Shown here one piece after another: positions 1 to 6,566 of a stretch of 6,566 nucleotides of DNA. How positions within the stretch are numbered: the stretch's first letter is position 1; every line of letters starts with the position of its first letter. The notes beneath the pieces are model-generated. The model saw nothing but the letters and a program-made list of their open reading frames with translations, was not told where the DNA came from and did not search any database. A program made the translations under genes and the position numbers. The DNA comes from Promethearchaeota archaeon (GTDB lineage: Archaea > Asgardarchaeota > Lokiarchaeia > Sigynarchaeales > MK-D1), in NCBI GenBank assembly GCA_016839865.1, contig JAEOTN010000157.1, positions 1-6,566 of the forward strand. The letters are read 5' to 3'.

Positions 1-513
1 ATTGCAGTTGGGGTAGATATCGACGGTGCTGGCAGTGTCGCTATGCCTAAAAATGGTAAACCCGTATATCGTAAAACTCCTGAAGATATTCGGGAATTAG
101 TGAAATCAACTTCACTTCCCGTAATCATTAAAGGTGTAATGACAGTAGAAGACGCCCAAATCGCTATGAGTGCTGGAGCTGCAGCAATTGTAGTGAGCAA
201 TCATGGAGGACGAGTGTTAGATCACACTCCAGGAACCGCTGAAGTTCTACCTAAAATTGCTTCTGTTGTCAAAGGTAAAATAAAAATTATTGTGGATGGA
301 GGGATACGCACCGGATATGATGTTTTAAAGATGTTGGCACTAGGTGCTGAGAGTGTGCTAGTTGGACGAGATGTAATCCGAGCTGCAGTTGGCGCGGGAG
401 AAATAGGAGTCAAATTGCAAATGGAACATCTCCAAAAAGGTCTTGAAAAAGCAATGAAAATGACAAATTGCAAAAATCTGAAAGAAATTACATCGGATGC
501 TTTGGAAACATAA
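1..513 (+). CDS. FMN-dependent alpha-hydroxy-acid dehydrogenase/oxidase, C-terminal part (5' end outside window)
   Basis: Enzyme of the glycolate oxidase / L-lactate dehydrogenase (LldD-like) FMN family, which oxidises 2-hydroxy acids to 2-oxo acids in a TIM barrel. The frame is open from base 1, so the ATG at 43 is internal: the residues before it (VGVDIDGAG) are already conserved family sequence. About 170 residues are visible. Counting from base 1, they include Lys44 in IIKG (FMN contact), the SNHGGR motif with catalytic His68 and substrate-binding Arg71, DGGIR at 99-103 and Gly122-Arg123 (FMN phosphate binding). All active-site residues expected in this half are present, so the gene looks functional. 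The wording DIDGAG and VLDHTPGTAEVLP resembles the short (about 340 residue) anaerobe-type branch rather than classical glycolate oxidase; this is from memory of the family. The substrate cannot be fixed from sequence; lactate or glycolate are likely. A T-rich stretch follows the stop, so it is probably transcribed separately from the citrate synthase gene. Confidence 0.88.
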   Translation: MAVGVDIDGAGSVAMPKNGKPVYRKTPEDIRELVKSTSLPVIIKGVMTVEDAQIAMSAGAAAIVVSNHGGRVLDHTPGTAEVLPKIASVVKGKIKIIVDGGIRTGYDVLKMLALGAESVLVGRDVIRAAVGAGEIGVKLQMEHLQKGLEKAMKMTNCKNLKEITSDALET

Positions 514-524
514 CTTTCATGCAT

Positions 525-550
525 TAATTTTATATTTTTCTTCCTTTTTC
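525..550 (+). terminator. T-rich archaeal-type terminator after the hydroxy-acid enzyme gene
   Basis: Shortly after the stop codon at 511-513, the plus strand has three T-runs in close succession (528-531, 535-539, 545-549) with no stable GC stem before them. Archaeal transcription often ends at such U-rich tracts without a hairpin. The call rests on composition and position only; the intergenic region is AT-rich overall, so chance is possible. Confidence 0.4.
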
Positions 551-576
551 CTATAAATCTCATGGATTTCATAATC

Positions 577-590
577 TTTTATAAAAAATA
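577..590 (+). promoter_or_regulatory. TATA-box-like promoter element of the citrate synthase-aconitase unit
   Basis: The run TTTTATAAAAAATA resembles an archaeal TATA box. With the usual spacing of about 25 bases, transcription would start near 605-612, leaving a leader of about 30 bases before the ATG at 642. It is the best such match between the two genes and lies downstream of the T-rich terminator-like stretch, as expected for a new transcription unit. No clear BRE was recognised, and no operator or riboswitch-like structure is visible in this short gap. Confidence 0.4.
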
Positions 591-641
591 GGGTTAAATT
601 CCTTCTCGTTTTTTCTACTCTACACATAGAGAGTGCGAAAA

Positions 642-1919
642 ATGTCAAAATTACCGAAAGACACGCAATATAATAAAACAGTATTAGAAGACTATGAAGA
701 ACCTTCTGCCGAATTATGTATGAGGTGTATGAATAAACCATTCAAGGGTTTAGTGGGAGTGATTGTGGATGAATCGAATATTACTCATATAGATGGGAAA
801 AACGGAAAATTATACTATAGAGGATATTCTGTAGAAGATTTAGTAGAGAATTCGACTTTTGAAGAAGTAGCATATCTTCTGATCTTTGGAAAATTGCCAA
901 CAAAGTCGGAATATGATGATTTTTATAAGTTACTGGTTAGTGAGAGAGACATTCCAGATCCAATATTGACAATACTTAAGAGCTACCCTCGAAATACAAC
1001 CCGTATCGAATTGCTCCGAACTTCTATCTCCGCGTTAGCACTGTATGATCCGGATGATTACAATTACACAGAAGAAGCGAATATACGAAAGGGAATTCGA
1101 ATTATTGCTAAAATTCCAACAATACTAGCATTTTCTCATCGAATTCAAGAGAATTTACCTATAATTGAACCCGATCTTTCAGGAGAATTATGCCATGCAG
1201 GAAATTACTATTATATGATGACGGGCAATAAGCCAACCAAAGAATTCTCGGATGTTTTCGATAAAATTCTCATATGCCATGCGGATCATTCTATTAATTC
1301 ATCTACATTTTCTTGCCGAGTAACTGTATCTACCTTATCAGATATTTATTCAGGTGTAACTTCGGCGATTGGAACGCTTCGTGGCCCATTGCATGGAGGA
1401 GCTAATGAACGGGCAATTAAAATGCTGCTGGAGGAGATAAAAAGGAAAGAGAATGTAATTCCCTATATCAAGAAAAAGCTTGAAAACAACGAAAAAATAA
1501 TGGGAATGGGACATAGAGTGTATAAAACCTGGGATCCTCGAGCAAAGATCTTAAAAAAACTTTCAAAACAGCTTTGGGAAAAAGAAGAAGCAGGCGAACT
1601 TGATAAAATTCCTGATAGAGAGCATGAAGATCATAAAGGTGAAATTGATAATTTATTCGAAATGACCGACATGTTAGCAAACTTCATCATCAAGGAGAAA
1701 AAAGGAAAAATCTATCCTAATGTGGATTTATTCTCGGCAGGTCTTTTGCATGTTATGGGTATTCCCACTCCTTTATTTACTCCCCTCTTTGCAGCTGCTC
1801 GTTCAGTCGGTTGGGTAGCACAAGCTATCGAACAGTTATCTGACAATAAATTAATTCGACCTCGACTCCGATATATTGGTGAGTTAGATAAGAAATGGTT
1901 AAAAATAGGGGAACGCTAG
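642..1919 (+). CDS. gltA: Citrate synthase (type II fold)
   Basis: Condenses oxaloacetate and acetyl-CoA to citrate, the entry step of the TCA cycle, in the cytoplasm. Numbering from the ATG at 642 (425 residues), the catalytic triad is intact: His251 in PLHGGAN, His291 in MGMGHRVYK and Asp362 in YPNVDLFSAG. The segment HADHSINSSTF (213-223) and the C-terminal RPRLRYIGE (substrate/CoA contact) are also typical. An in-frame GTG lies 9 bases upstream at 633; ATG 642 is preferred because a weak purine-rich AGAGAG (628-633) sits 8 bases before it. Two features are longer than in compact archaeal/thermophile enzymes: a roughly 30-residue N-terminal lead containing a CxxC pair (Cys26, Cys29), and a very charged stretch (about 306-340) between His291 and Asp362. 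Aconitase follows after 14 bases, which supports a citrate-to-isocitrate role. 2-Methylcitrate synthase belongs to the same family and cannot be wholly excluded, but nothing of a propionate pathway is nearby. Confidence 0.93.
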   Translation: MSKLPKDTQYNKTVLEDYEEPSAELCMRCMNKPFKGLVGVIVDESNITHIDGKNGKLYYRGYSVEDLVENSTFEEVAYLLIFGKLPTKSEYDDFYKLLVSERDIPDPILTILKSYPRNTTRIELLRTSISALALYDPDDYNYTEEANIRKGIRIIAKIPTILAFSHRIQENLPIIEPDLSGELCHAGNYYYMMTGNKPTKEFSDVFDKILICHADHSINSSTFSCRVTVSTLSDIYSGVTSAIGTLRGPLHGGANERAIKMLLEEIKRKENVIPYIKKKLENNEKIMGMGHRVYKTWDPRAKILKKLSKQLWEKEEAGELDKIPDREHEDHKGEIDNLFEMTDMLANFIIKEKKGKIYPNVDLFSAGLLHVMGIPTPLFTPLFAAARSVGWVAQAIEQLSDNKLIRPRLRYIGELDKKWLKIGER

Positions 1920-1933
1920 AAAAAGTGAATACA

Positions 1934-4594
1934 ATGGATACGATCCAATCAAATACCATAGAGAAATTGCCCACAAGTATGGGAGAAGTGAAGATTTTCA
2001 ATATTCAGAAACTTGAGGAGCAAGGATTAGGGAACATTAGCAAACTCCCGTATTCTCATCGCGTATTATTAGAAAATATTCTTCGAAATATGGATGGCAA
2101 ACTAATTACTAAGGACCATCTGATGGCAATGTGTAAGTGGGACAACAAAAGCAATACACCCTCTGAAATTGCATTCATCCCCTCACGAGTTTTACTACAA
2201 GATTTTACGGGCGTTCCAGCAGTTGTGGATTTAGCAGCATTACGTTCTGCAATGAAACGTGCGGGAAAAAACCCGGGTGATATTAATCCACTAAATCCAG
2301 TCGACTTAATCATAGACCATAGCGTCCAAGTTGATTTTGCGGATTCAGTAGATGCTTGTGAGAAGAATGAAGCAAAAGAAATGGAACGAAATAAAGAGAG
2401 ATATATTCTATTGAAATGGGCACAGGAACAATTAGAAAATTTCCGAGCAATACCACCCAGCCGAGGCATATGTCATCAAATTAATTTAGAATTCCTAGGC
2501 AAGGTTGTTCACAAGCGAGAAATCAACGGAGAAGAGTATGCGTTTCTTGATACCGTATTAGGAACAGATTCACACACTGTTATGATTGACAGCCTTGGAA
2601 TCGCAGGATGGGGAGTAGGCGGAATTGAAGCAGAAGCTGTAATGCTTGGACAACCGTATTACATGAATATCCCTAAAGTTGTTGGGGTGAAAATGGTTGG
2701 AAGACCTAAAGTTGGAATTACTGCAACCGATATCGTGTTAGCAATAACTCAAAAGTTAAGAGAACATAAGGTTGTTGGGAAATTTGTAGAATACTACGGG
2801 CCAGGTTTAAAAGAATTATCTCTCCCAGATCGAGCAGTAATTGCGAATATGGCCCCAGAGTGCGGTTCAACAATGAATTTCTTCCCAGTCACTGATGAAA
2901 CTCTTAATTATCTACGATTAAGTGGCAGAGATCCAAAATACGTAGAATTCATTGAAACCTATCTGAAAAATATGGGTCTTTTTTACACGGACGATGCTTC
3001 TATTCCTGAGTATAGCGAAAATATTGATTTTGATTTATCCACTGTGGAACCTAGCTTAGCCGGACCAAAAAAACCACACGAGAGAATCGCTTTAAAGGAT
3101 ATGAAAATTGCCTTCACGGAAACAATGAAGACCTACCTGAAAAAAGCTGATGAATTGGATAAAATTTCAGATGGAACCACACTGGACAATGGTTCCATCG
3201 TAATTGCAGCAATAACATCTTGCACAAACACATCCAATCCATCGTTAATGATTGGTGCAGGATTATTAGCCCGAAATGCAGTGAAAAAAGGATTAAAAGC
3301 AAAACCAACAGTCAAAACTTCTTTCGCGCCTGGATCTCGAGTAGTTACGAATTACATGAAAAATTCTGGCTTGATGATATATTTGGAAGAGCTCGGATTT
3401 TATTTAGTAGGCTACGGATGTACATCTTGCATTGGAAATAGTGGTCCATTGGATCCAGAAGTTCTAAAGGCTATAAATGAACGAAATCTTGCTGCTACAT
3501 CTGTTTGTAGCGGAAATCGTAATTTTGAAGGAAGAATTAGCCCACATGCTCGAGCAAATTATCTTGCTTCTCCTCTTTTGGTAGTTGCATTTTCAATTGC
3601 GGGGACTGTCGCAATTGATCTAGAAACTGAACCTTTGGGAAATGATCAAGATGGTAATCCCGTGTACTTAAAAGATATTTGGCCTGATTCCAAAGAAATT
3701 GAGGAACTTCAAGCAAAATTTGTTAAACCCGAACTATATCAAAAAGAATATGGTGGAAAAATCGAAGGAAATAAACTTTGGAAGAACTTAGAAGCACCAA
3801 AAGACCGGGTTTTCCAATGGGAAGAGGATTCTACCTACATTCGTGAACCTCCATTCTTTGTTAATTTTCCACTCGAAACACCCCCCCTACAAGATATTGT
3901 CAACGCTAGAGTCTTAGCACTTGTCGGAGATAGCGTAACAACAGACCACATTTCCCCTGCAGGAGCAATTCCAAAGGATATGCCAGCAGCTCAATATTTA
4001 ATTGACCATGGTGTGAAACCAGAAGACTTCAATTCCTTTGGATCTCGTCGAGGAAATCATGAGGTTATGATGCGCGGTACTTTTGGAAATATTCGCTTCC
4101 GAAATAAACTGGTAGATAAAGAAGGAGGATGGACCGTTTATCATCCAACCGGTGAAATTATGCCTATCTATACTGCTGCAATGAAATATATTGAAAATAA
4201 AGTTCCGTTGGTGATTTTCGCAGGAGATGATTATGGAATGGGAAGTAGTCGAGATTGGGCTGCAAAAGGAACATGGCTCTTAGGAGTTAAAGCAGTTATC
4301 GCTACCTCATACGAACGCATTCATAGAAGTAACTTAGTCGGGATGGGAGTTCTTCCATTGCAATTCAAGGAAGGAGAAAGTGCAGAATCCTTGAGTCTCA
4401 ATGGAACTGAAACTATCTCAATTTCTGGAATTGAATCAATGAACCCTTTCTCAGAAATCGACGTCGTGGCGAAACGCGATGATGCAGAAATTGAATTCAA
4501 AGTCATCGTTCGACTAGATAGTATAGTAGATATAGAATATTATCAAAACGGTGGAATATTACACACAGTACTTAGAAATATATTAAAAAATTAG
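1934..4594 (+). CDS. acnA: Aconitate hydratase, AcnA/IRP1 type
   Basis: Isomerises citrate to isocitrate through cis-aconitate using a [4Fe-4S] cluster. The product is 886 residues, normal for the monomeric AcnA/IRP1 class. Numbered from ATG 1934, the cluster cysteines are Cys430 (SCTNTSNPS) and Cys496 and Cys499 (GYGCTSCIGNSGP). DHSVQVD, NFRAIPPSRGICHQ and GTDSHTVMIDSLG are classic domain 1-3 motifs. The C-terminal swivel domain carries GDSVTTDHISPAG, SFGSRRGNHEVM and YGMGSSRDWAAKG with the catalytic Ser772. The frame is also open to an ATG at 1895 that would overlap the citrate synthase end by 25 bp, and to a GTG at 1925. ATG 1934 gives the usual family N-terminus, about 24 residues before the first conserved block, but no good ribosome-binding site precedes it. 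The AGGGGA at 1907-1912 lies 12 bases from GTG 1925, so that start is a real alternative. The 14-base gap to citrate synthase and the lack of a promoter between them imply co-transcription. The stop codon lies inside the terminator hairpin, and the last 12 bases overlap the convergent peptidase gene. Confidence 0.95.
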   Translation: MDTIQSNTIEKLPTSMGEVKIFNIQKLEEQGLGNISKLPYSHRVLLENILRNMDGKLITKDHLMAMCKWDNKSNTPSEIAFIPSRVLLQDFTGVPAVVDLAALRSAMKRAGKNPGDINPLNPVDLIIDHSVQVDFADSVDACEKNEAKEMERNKERYILLKWAQEQLENFRAIPPSRGICHQINLEFLGKVVHKREINGEEYAFLDTVLGTDSHTVMIDSLGIAGWGVGGIEAEAVMLGQPYYMNIPKVVGVKMVGRPKVGITATDIVLAITQKLREHKVVGKFVEYYGPGLKELSLPDRAVIANMAPECGSTMNFFPVTDETLNYLRLSGRDPKYVEFIETYLKNMGLFYTDDASIPEYSENIDFDLSTVEPSLAGPKKPHERIALKDMKIAFTETMKTYLKKADELDKISDGTTLDNGSIVIAAITSCTNTSNPSLMIGAGLLARNAVKKGLKAKPTVKTSFAPGSRVVTNYMKNSGLMIYLEELGFYLVGYGCTSCIGNSGPLDPEVLKAINERNLAATSVCSGNRNFEGRISPHARANYLASPLLVVAFSIAGTVAIDLETEPLGNDQDGNPVYLKDIWPDSKEIEELQAKFVKPELYQKEYGGKIEGNKLWKNLEAPKDRVFQWEEDSTYIREPPFFVNFPLETPPLQDIVNARVLALVGDSVTTDHISPAGAIPKDMPAAQYLIDHGVKPEDFNSFGSRRGNHEVMMRGTFGNIRFRNKLVDKEGGWTVYHPTGEIMPIYTAAMKYIENKVPLVIFAGDDYGMGSSRDWAAKGTWLLGVKAVIATSYERIHRSNLVGMGVLPLQFKEGESAESLSLNGTETISISGIESMNPFSEIDVVAKRDDAEIEFKVIVRLDSIVDIEYYQNGGILHTVLRNILKN

Positions 4595-6566
4595 CGCATT
4601 TTGACTGCGCTTTTTTTTCATTGTCGTTTTTATATTCCTAGCTAACACTATCACTACTGAAAACGTGCTCAAAAATACTAGTAAGATTGAAAATCCAGGG
4701 ATCTTTCTATTGATAGTCACCAAATCTTCATCGATAACATCGTCATCCCCATCAATCTTGTATGCAAGTACTTCATCTCGATTATAGATCTTTACTTTGT
4801 GCGGAGCTGCATCTTTAGGAAGGACTATCACTGCATCTGGATTGTTAGCTCCTGTAACCCATATAGTTTCATTATGAATACTACCATCAGTTTTGTTAAA
4901 AATTTCTACTGGAATTTGTTGAGAATAGGAGTATAGATGTGCAGCATCCCGAATATCTTCAATATCCAAAGTAAGTTCATCTGTTTCTGGATTAAAAGAA
5001 GCTTCGACAATGTTGTATTCAGGTAATTTCCGATTATTGAACCAGGGCAGGAAAAACCAATCCAAATCACTTCCCTCTGCATCTTCAAAAGCTTCTTGTA
5101 CACCATCCAACCATACAAATTTGAATGCGAATCGTTGATACATTAAACGCATACCATCATAGAAATCCGATGTCCCGATAGATCTTCTTAATTTTTGAAG
5201 AATGACTTGGGTTTTTGTATAGGCAACATACCAATAATTTGAATTGAAGGAAGGAAAATCATATACTGAGCAATTTATTCGATGATCATATCCTGTGATA
5301 TCTTCATATCTACGAACACTTTCAAATTCTGTAGCAAAAGCAGGACCCCAATCTGGGTGATAATTTTCTTTATATCGGCCATCTAGCCAACAAGCGAATC
5401 CCTCATCGATAAATCCTGCATCTGCCTGATCATTTCCAATCAAGTGGAAAAACCATTGATGTGCAATTTCATGACTTATTACATTTTCGAGAAAAGGCTG
5501 GGGTGAACTGAAATTTTGTGCAACAGCTGAAATATATACTTGACAAGCATGTTCCATACCCCCATAATGTGTATATTCCTCAACAACGTTCATGGTGGGA
5601 TAAGGATAGGGCCCAACGAGGAGTGAACCCAAGTAAAATGCGCTTAATGTCGCTTGCCGTATAGGTTCCCCCCAATTTGATGCCGAGCTAGGTAAATAAT
5701 AGTTCCTGAGAGTTGTCGTTCCATTGTAATCGGTAGTTGTTATTAAGAAATATTTTGATGCAGAGAATGTAAATTCACGAACCGGCAATGTGGGGTCATA
5801 ATAATATTTTGTTCGTGCACTTAAATCGTCTGTTTTATAATTTAATCCTGTTGCTGCAACTACAAAATCATCCAATACATTTACGGAAACATTATACCAC
5901 GCCATATCTGCATAAAATGGTTCCCCGTCTATTTTGTATGGATCAAGATTCCATCCATCATATTCATCAAATACAACGGGTATGGGATATCCCCATGCAT
6001 ACTTGAATATTCGACTTGAAGAATCCCCGATAATTGCATGTTCATTGCACCGATCAATTCCACCATCAGGGAATGTCGTGTTGAAATAAATTTCTAACTG
6101 TATTCTTGATTTTGGTGAAAGTGGAGATGATAAATTAACCCACATATACTGTTCATCAGGATGTGTTTCAAAGATTAACGGAGTTCCTGGATTACCATTT
6201 TCATATACGTGAAAGATCTCCATACTCCCCGGTCTTGTATCATAATACATGCCATCGACGAATGTATGAAACGCAATTGCATCAAATGTCTTGGTATCAT
6301 TATTGAAATAATCAATATTCATTACTCCTTCAACTATATGGTCGACGTCATGTAGGACTAGATCCAAAGTAATATTGGATAATTCTGAACCATTATAGGG
6401 ATAACCAGTTGATTGTGATTTTGGTACGTTAATTTTTGGGGCAGTATTTTCGTTAATTTCGGTTGCACTATCAGTATTGGTTTTATTGTTATAAACAAAT
6501 GGCAATATAGAAAAAACTAAAAGACAAAGCATGAGTACCATCCAGTTGATTTTCAGTTTTTGGCTC
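4583..6566 (-). CDS. Secreted, membrane-anchored M1-family (gluzincin) zinc metallopeptidase, 5' end probably outside window
   Basis: An aminopeptidase-N-like zinc peptidase, probably cleaving N-terminal residues from peptides outside the cell. Numbered from the first in-window ATG (6541), it has an N-terminal beta domain (about 50-235) and then a thermolysin-like domain. That domain carries the exopeptidase motif GGMEH (327-331), HEIAH (357-361) and third zinc ligand Glu380 exactly 18 residues later; Tyr441 in AYTKTQ is the likely transition-state tyrosine. A small beta domain (about 508-600) replaces the large helical C-terminal domain of long M1 enzymes. A hydrophobic signal/anchor lies at 2-18. 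An IPGF motif at 614-617 leads into a membrane span (to about 634) and a Lys/Arg tail. Twelve N-X-S/T sequons (for example N50, N136, N217, N343, N557) and four cysteines outside the signal (165, 333, 384, 424) suit an exported glycoprotein. The frame stays open beyond 6541 to the edge, and the residues there (SQKLKINW) supply the positive charge a signal peptide needs, so the true start is probably further upstream. No ribosome-binding site precedes 6541. The substrate is unknown. Confidence 0.9.
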   Translation of the reverse strand, partial: SQKLKINWMVLMLCLLVFSILPFVYNNKTNTDSATEINENTAPKINVPKSQSTGYPYNGSELSNITLDLVLHDVDHIVEGVMNIDYFNNDTKTFDAIAFHTFVDGMYYDTRPGSMEIFHVYENGNPGTPLIFETHPDEQYMWVNLSSPLSPKSRIQLEIYFNTTFPDGGIDRCNEHAIIGDSSSRIFKYAWGYPIPVVFDEYDGWNLDPYKIDGEPFYADMAWYNVSVNVLDDFVVAATGLNYKTDDLSARTKYYYDPTLPVREFTFSASKYFLITTTDYNGTTTLRNYYLPSSASNWGEPIRQATLSAFYLGSLLVGPYPYPTMNVVEEYTHYGGMEHACQVYISAVAQNFSSPQPFLENVISHEIAHQWFFHLIGNDQADAGFIDEGFACWLDGRYKENYHPDWGPAFATEFESVRRYEDITGYDHRINCSVYDFPSFNSNYWYVAYTKTQVILQKLRRSIGTSDFYDGMRLMYQRFAFKFVWLDGVQEAFEDAEGSDLDWFFLPWFNNRKLPEYNIVEASFNPETDELTLDIEDIRDAAHLYSYSQQIPVEIFNKTDGSIHNETIWVTGANNPDAVIVLPKDAAPHKVKIYNRDEVLAYKIDGDDDVIDEDLVTINRKIPGFSILLVFLSTFSVVIVLARNIKTTMKKKRSQNALIF
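4585..4618. terminator. Bidirectional hairpin terminator at the convergent aconitase/peptidase ends
   Basis: A perfect 6-bp inverted repeat, AGCGCA (4593-4598) and TGCGCT (4606-4611), encloses a 7-base loop. On the plus strand it runs directly into eight T (4611-4618), serving aconitase. On the minus strand the same stem is followed, after two A, by six T (4590-4585), serving the peptidase gene. The flanking A- and T-tracts could lengthen the stem. The aconitase stop codon (4592-4594) forms part of the left arm. The plus-strand T-tract is the Lys-Lys-Lys coding stretch of the peptidase. This looks like an intrinsic terminator; in an archaeon the T-tracts may matter more than the stem. Confidence 0.72.

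Noticed and set aside
222..572. Minus-strand open frame of 116 codons opposite the hydroxy-acid enzyme gene.
   Set aside because: It lies antisense to well-conserved coding sequence, has no recognisable domain, and its composition mirrors the plus-strand codons. A shadow frame.
514..641. Possible small RNA, riboswitch or operator in the intergenic region.
   Set aside because: Only T-runs and a TATA-like element are seen. The short palindrome ATGCAT near 519-524 is too small to mean anything, and no paired structure of note was found.
517..741. Minus-strand 74-codon hydrophobic open frame across the gap before citrate synthase, which could be a small membrane protein.
   Set aside because: The hydrophobicity comes from the AT-rich intergenic DNA read in antisense. 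It overlaps both the terminator-like and promoter-like elements and runs into the citrate synthase start. No support as a gene.
2056..2469. Minus-strand open frame of 137 codons within aconitase.
   Set aside because: Fully antisense to conserved aconitase domain 1 sequence; Ser/Ile/Arg-rich low-quality translation with no family resemblance.
3881..3887. Run of seven C inside the AT-rich aconitase gene, a possible frameshift or slippage site.
   Set aside because: The frame is intact on both sides, with conserved aconitase motifs before and after, and the run simply encodes Thr-Pro-Pro. No sign of recoding.
5549..5563. GGMEH instead of the textbook GAMEN exopeptidase motif, as a sign of altered activity.
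   Set aside because: GGMEH-type variants are common in microbial M1 peptidases; the key Glu and the HEXXH-18-E zinc site are intact.
5788..6006. Plus-strand 72-codon frame inside the peptidase gene.
   Set aside because: Antisense to conserved M1 N-terminal domain coding sequence; His/Leu-rich translation with no start signal or homology recognised.

Overview
The window looks archaeal. The DNA is AT-rich, starts have little or no Shine-Dalgarno signal, a TATA-box-like element and T-rich ends lie between genes, and the secreted protein has many N-glycosylation sequons and a C-terminal Pro-Gly-Phe plus membrane segment plus basic tail, like archaeal PGF-CTERM anchors. A mesophilic, heterotrophic archaeon fits, perhaps of the Asgard group, but no taxonomic marker gene is present, so the lineage is a guess.

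Layout. Positions 1-513 (+) are the C-terminal part of an FMN-dependent alpha-hydroxy-acid dehydrogenase/oxidase, cut by the left edge. Positions 514-641 hold T-rich terminator-like sequence and then a TATA-like promoter. Positions 642-1919 (+) encode citrate synthase, followed after 14 bases by a full-length AcnA-type aconitase (1934-4594, +). A convergent gene for a secreted, membrane-anchored M1 (gluzincin) metallopeptidase fills 4583-6566 (-). Its frame is still open at the right edge, so its true start probably lies outside.

How the genes fit together. Citrate synthase and aconitase are very likely one transcription unit. They catalyse the first two steps from oxaloacetate and acetyl-CoA to isocitrate, at the entry to the oxidative TCA branch that leads to 2-oxoglutarate and glutamate. 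The hydroxy-acid enzyme would feed 2-oxo acids such as pyruvate or glyoxylate into central carbon metabolism, but it is separated by its own terminator-like region. The peptidase is unrelated to the TCA genes and probably acts on peptides outside the cell.

The most distinctive local structure is the junction of aconitase and peptidase. The two genes overlap tail to tail by 12 bp, and a hairpin with T-tracts on both strands lies inside coding sequence. It encodes the aconitase stop codon on one strand and the basic cytoplasmic tail of the peptidase on the other. Otherwise the region is mostly housekeeping metabolism. I see no RNA gene, mobile element, CRISPR array or novel multi-gene system.
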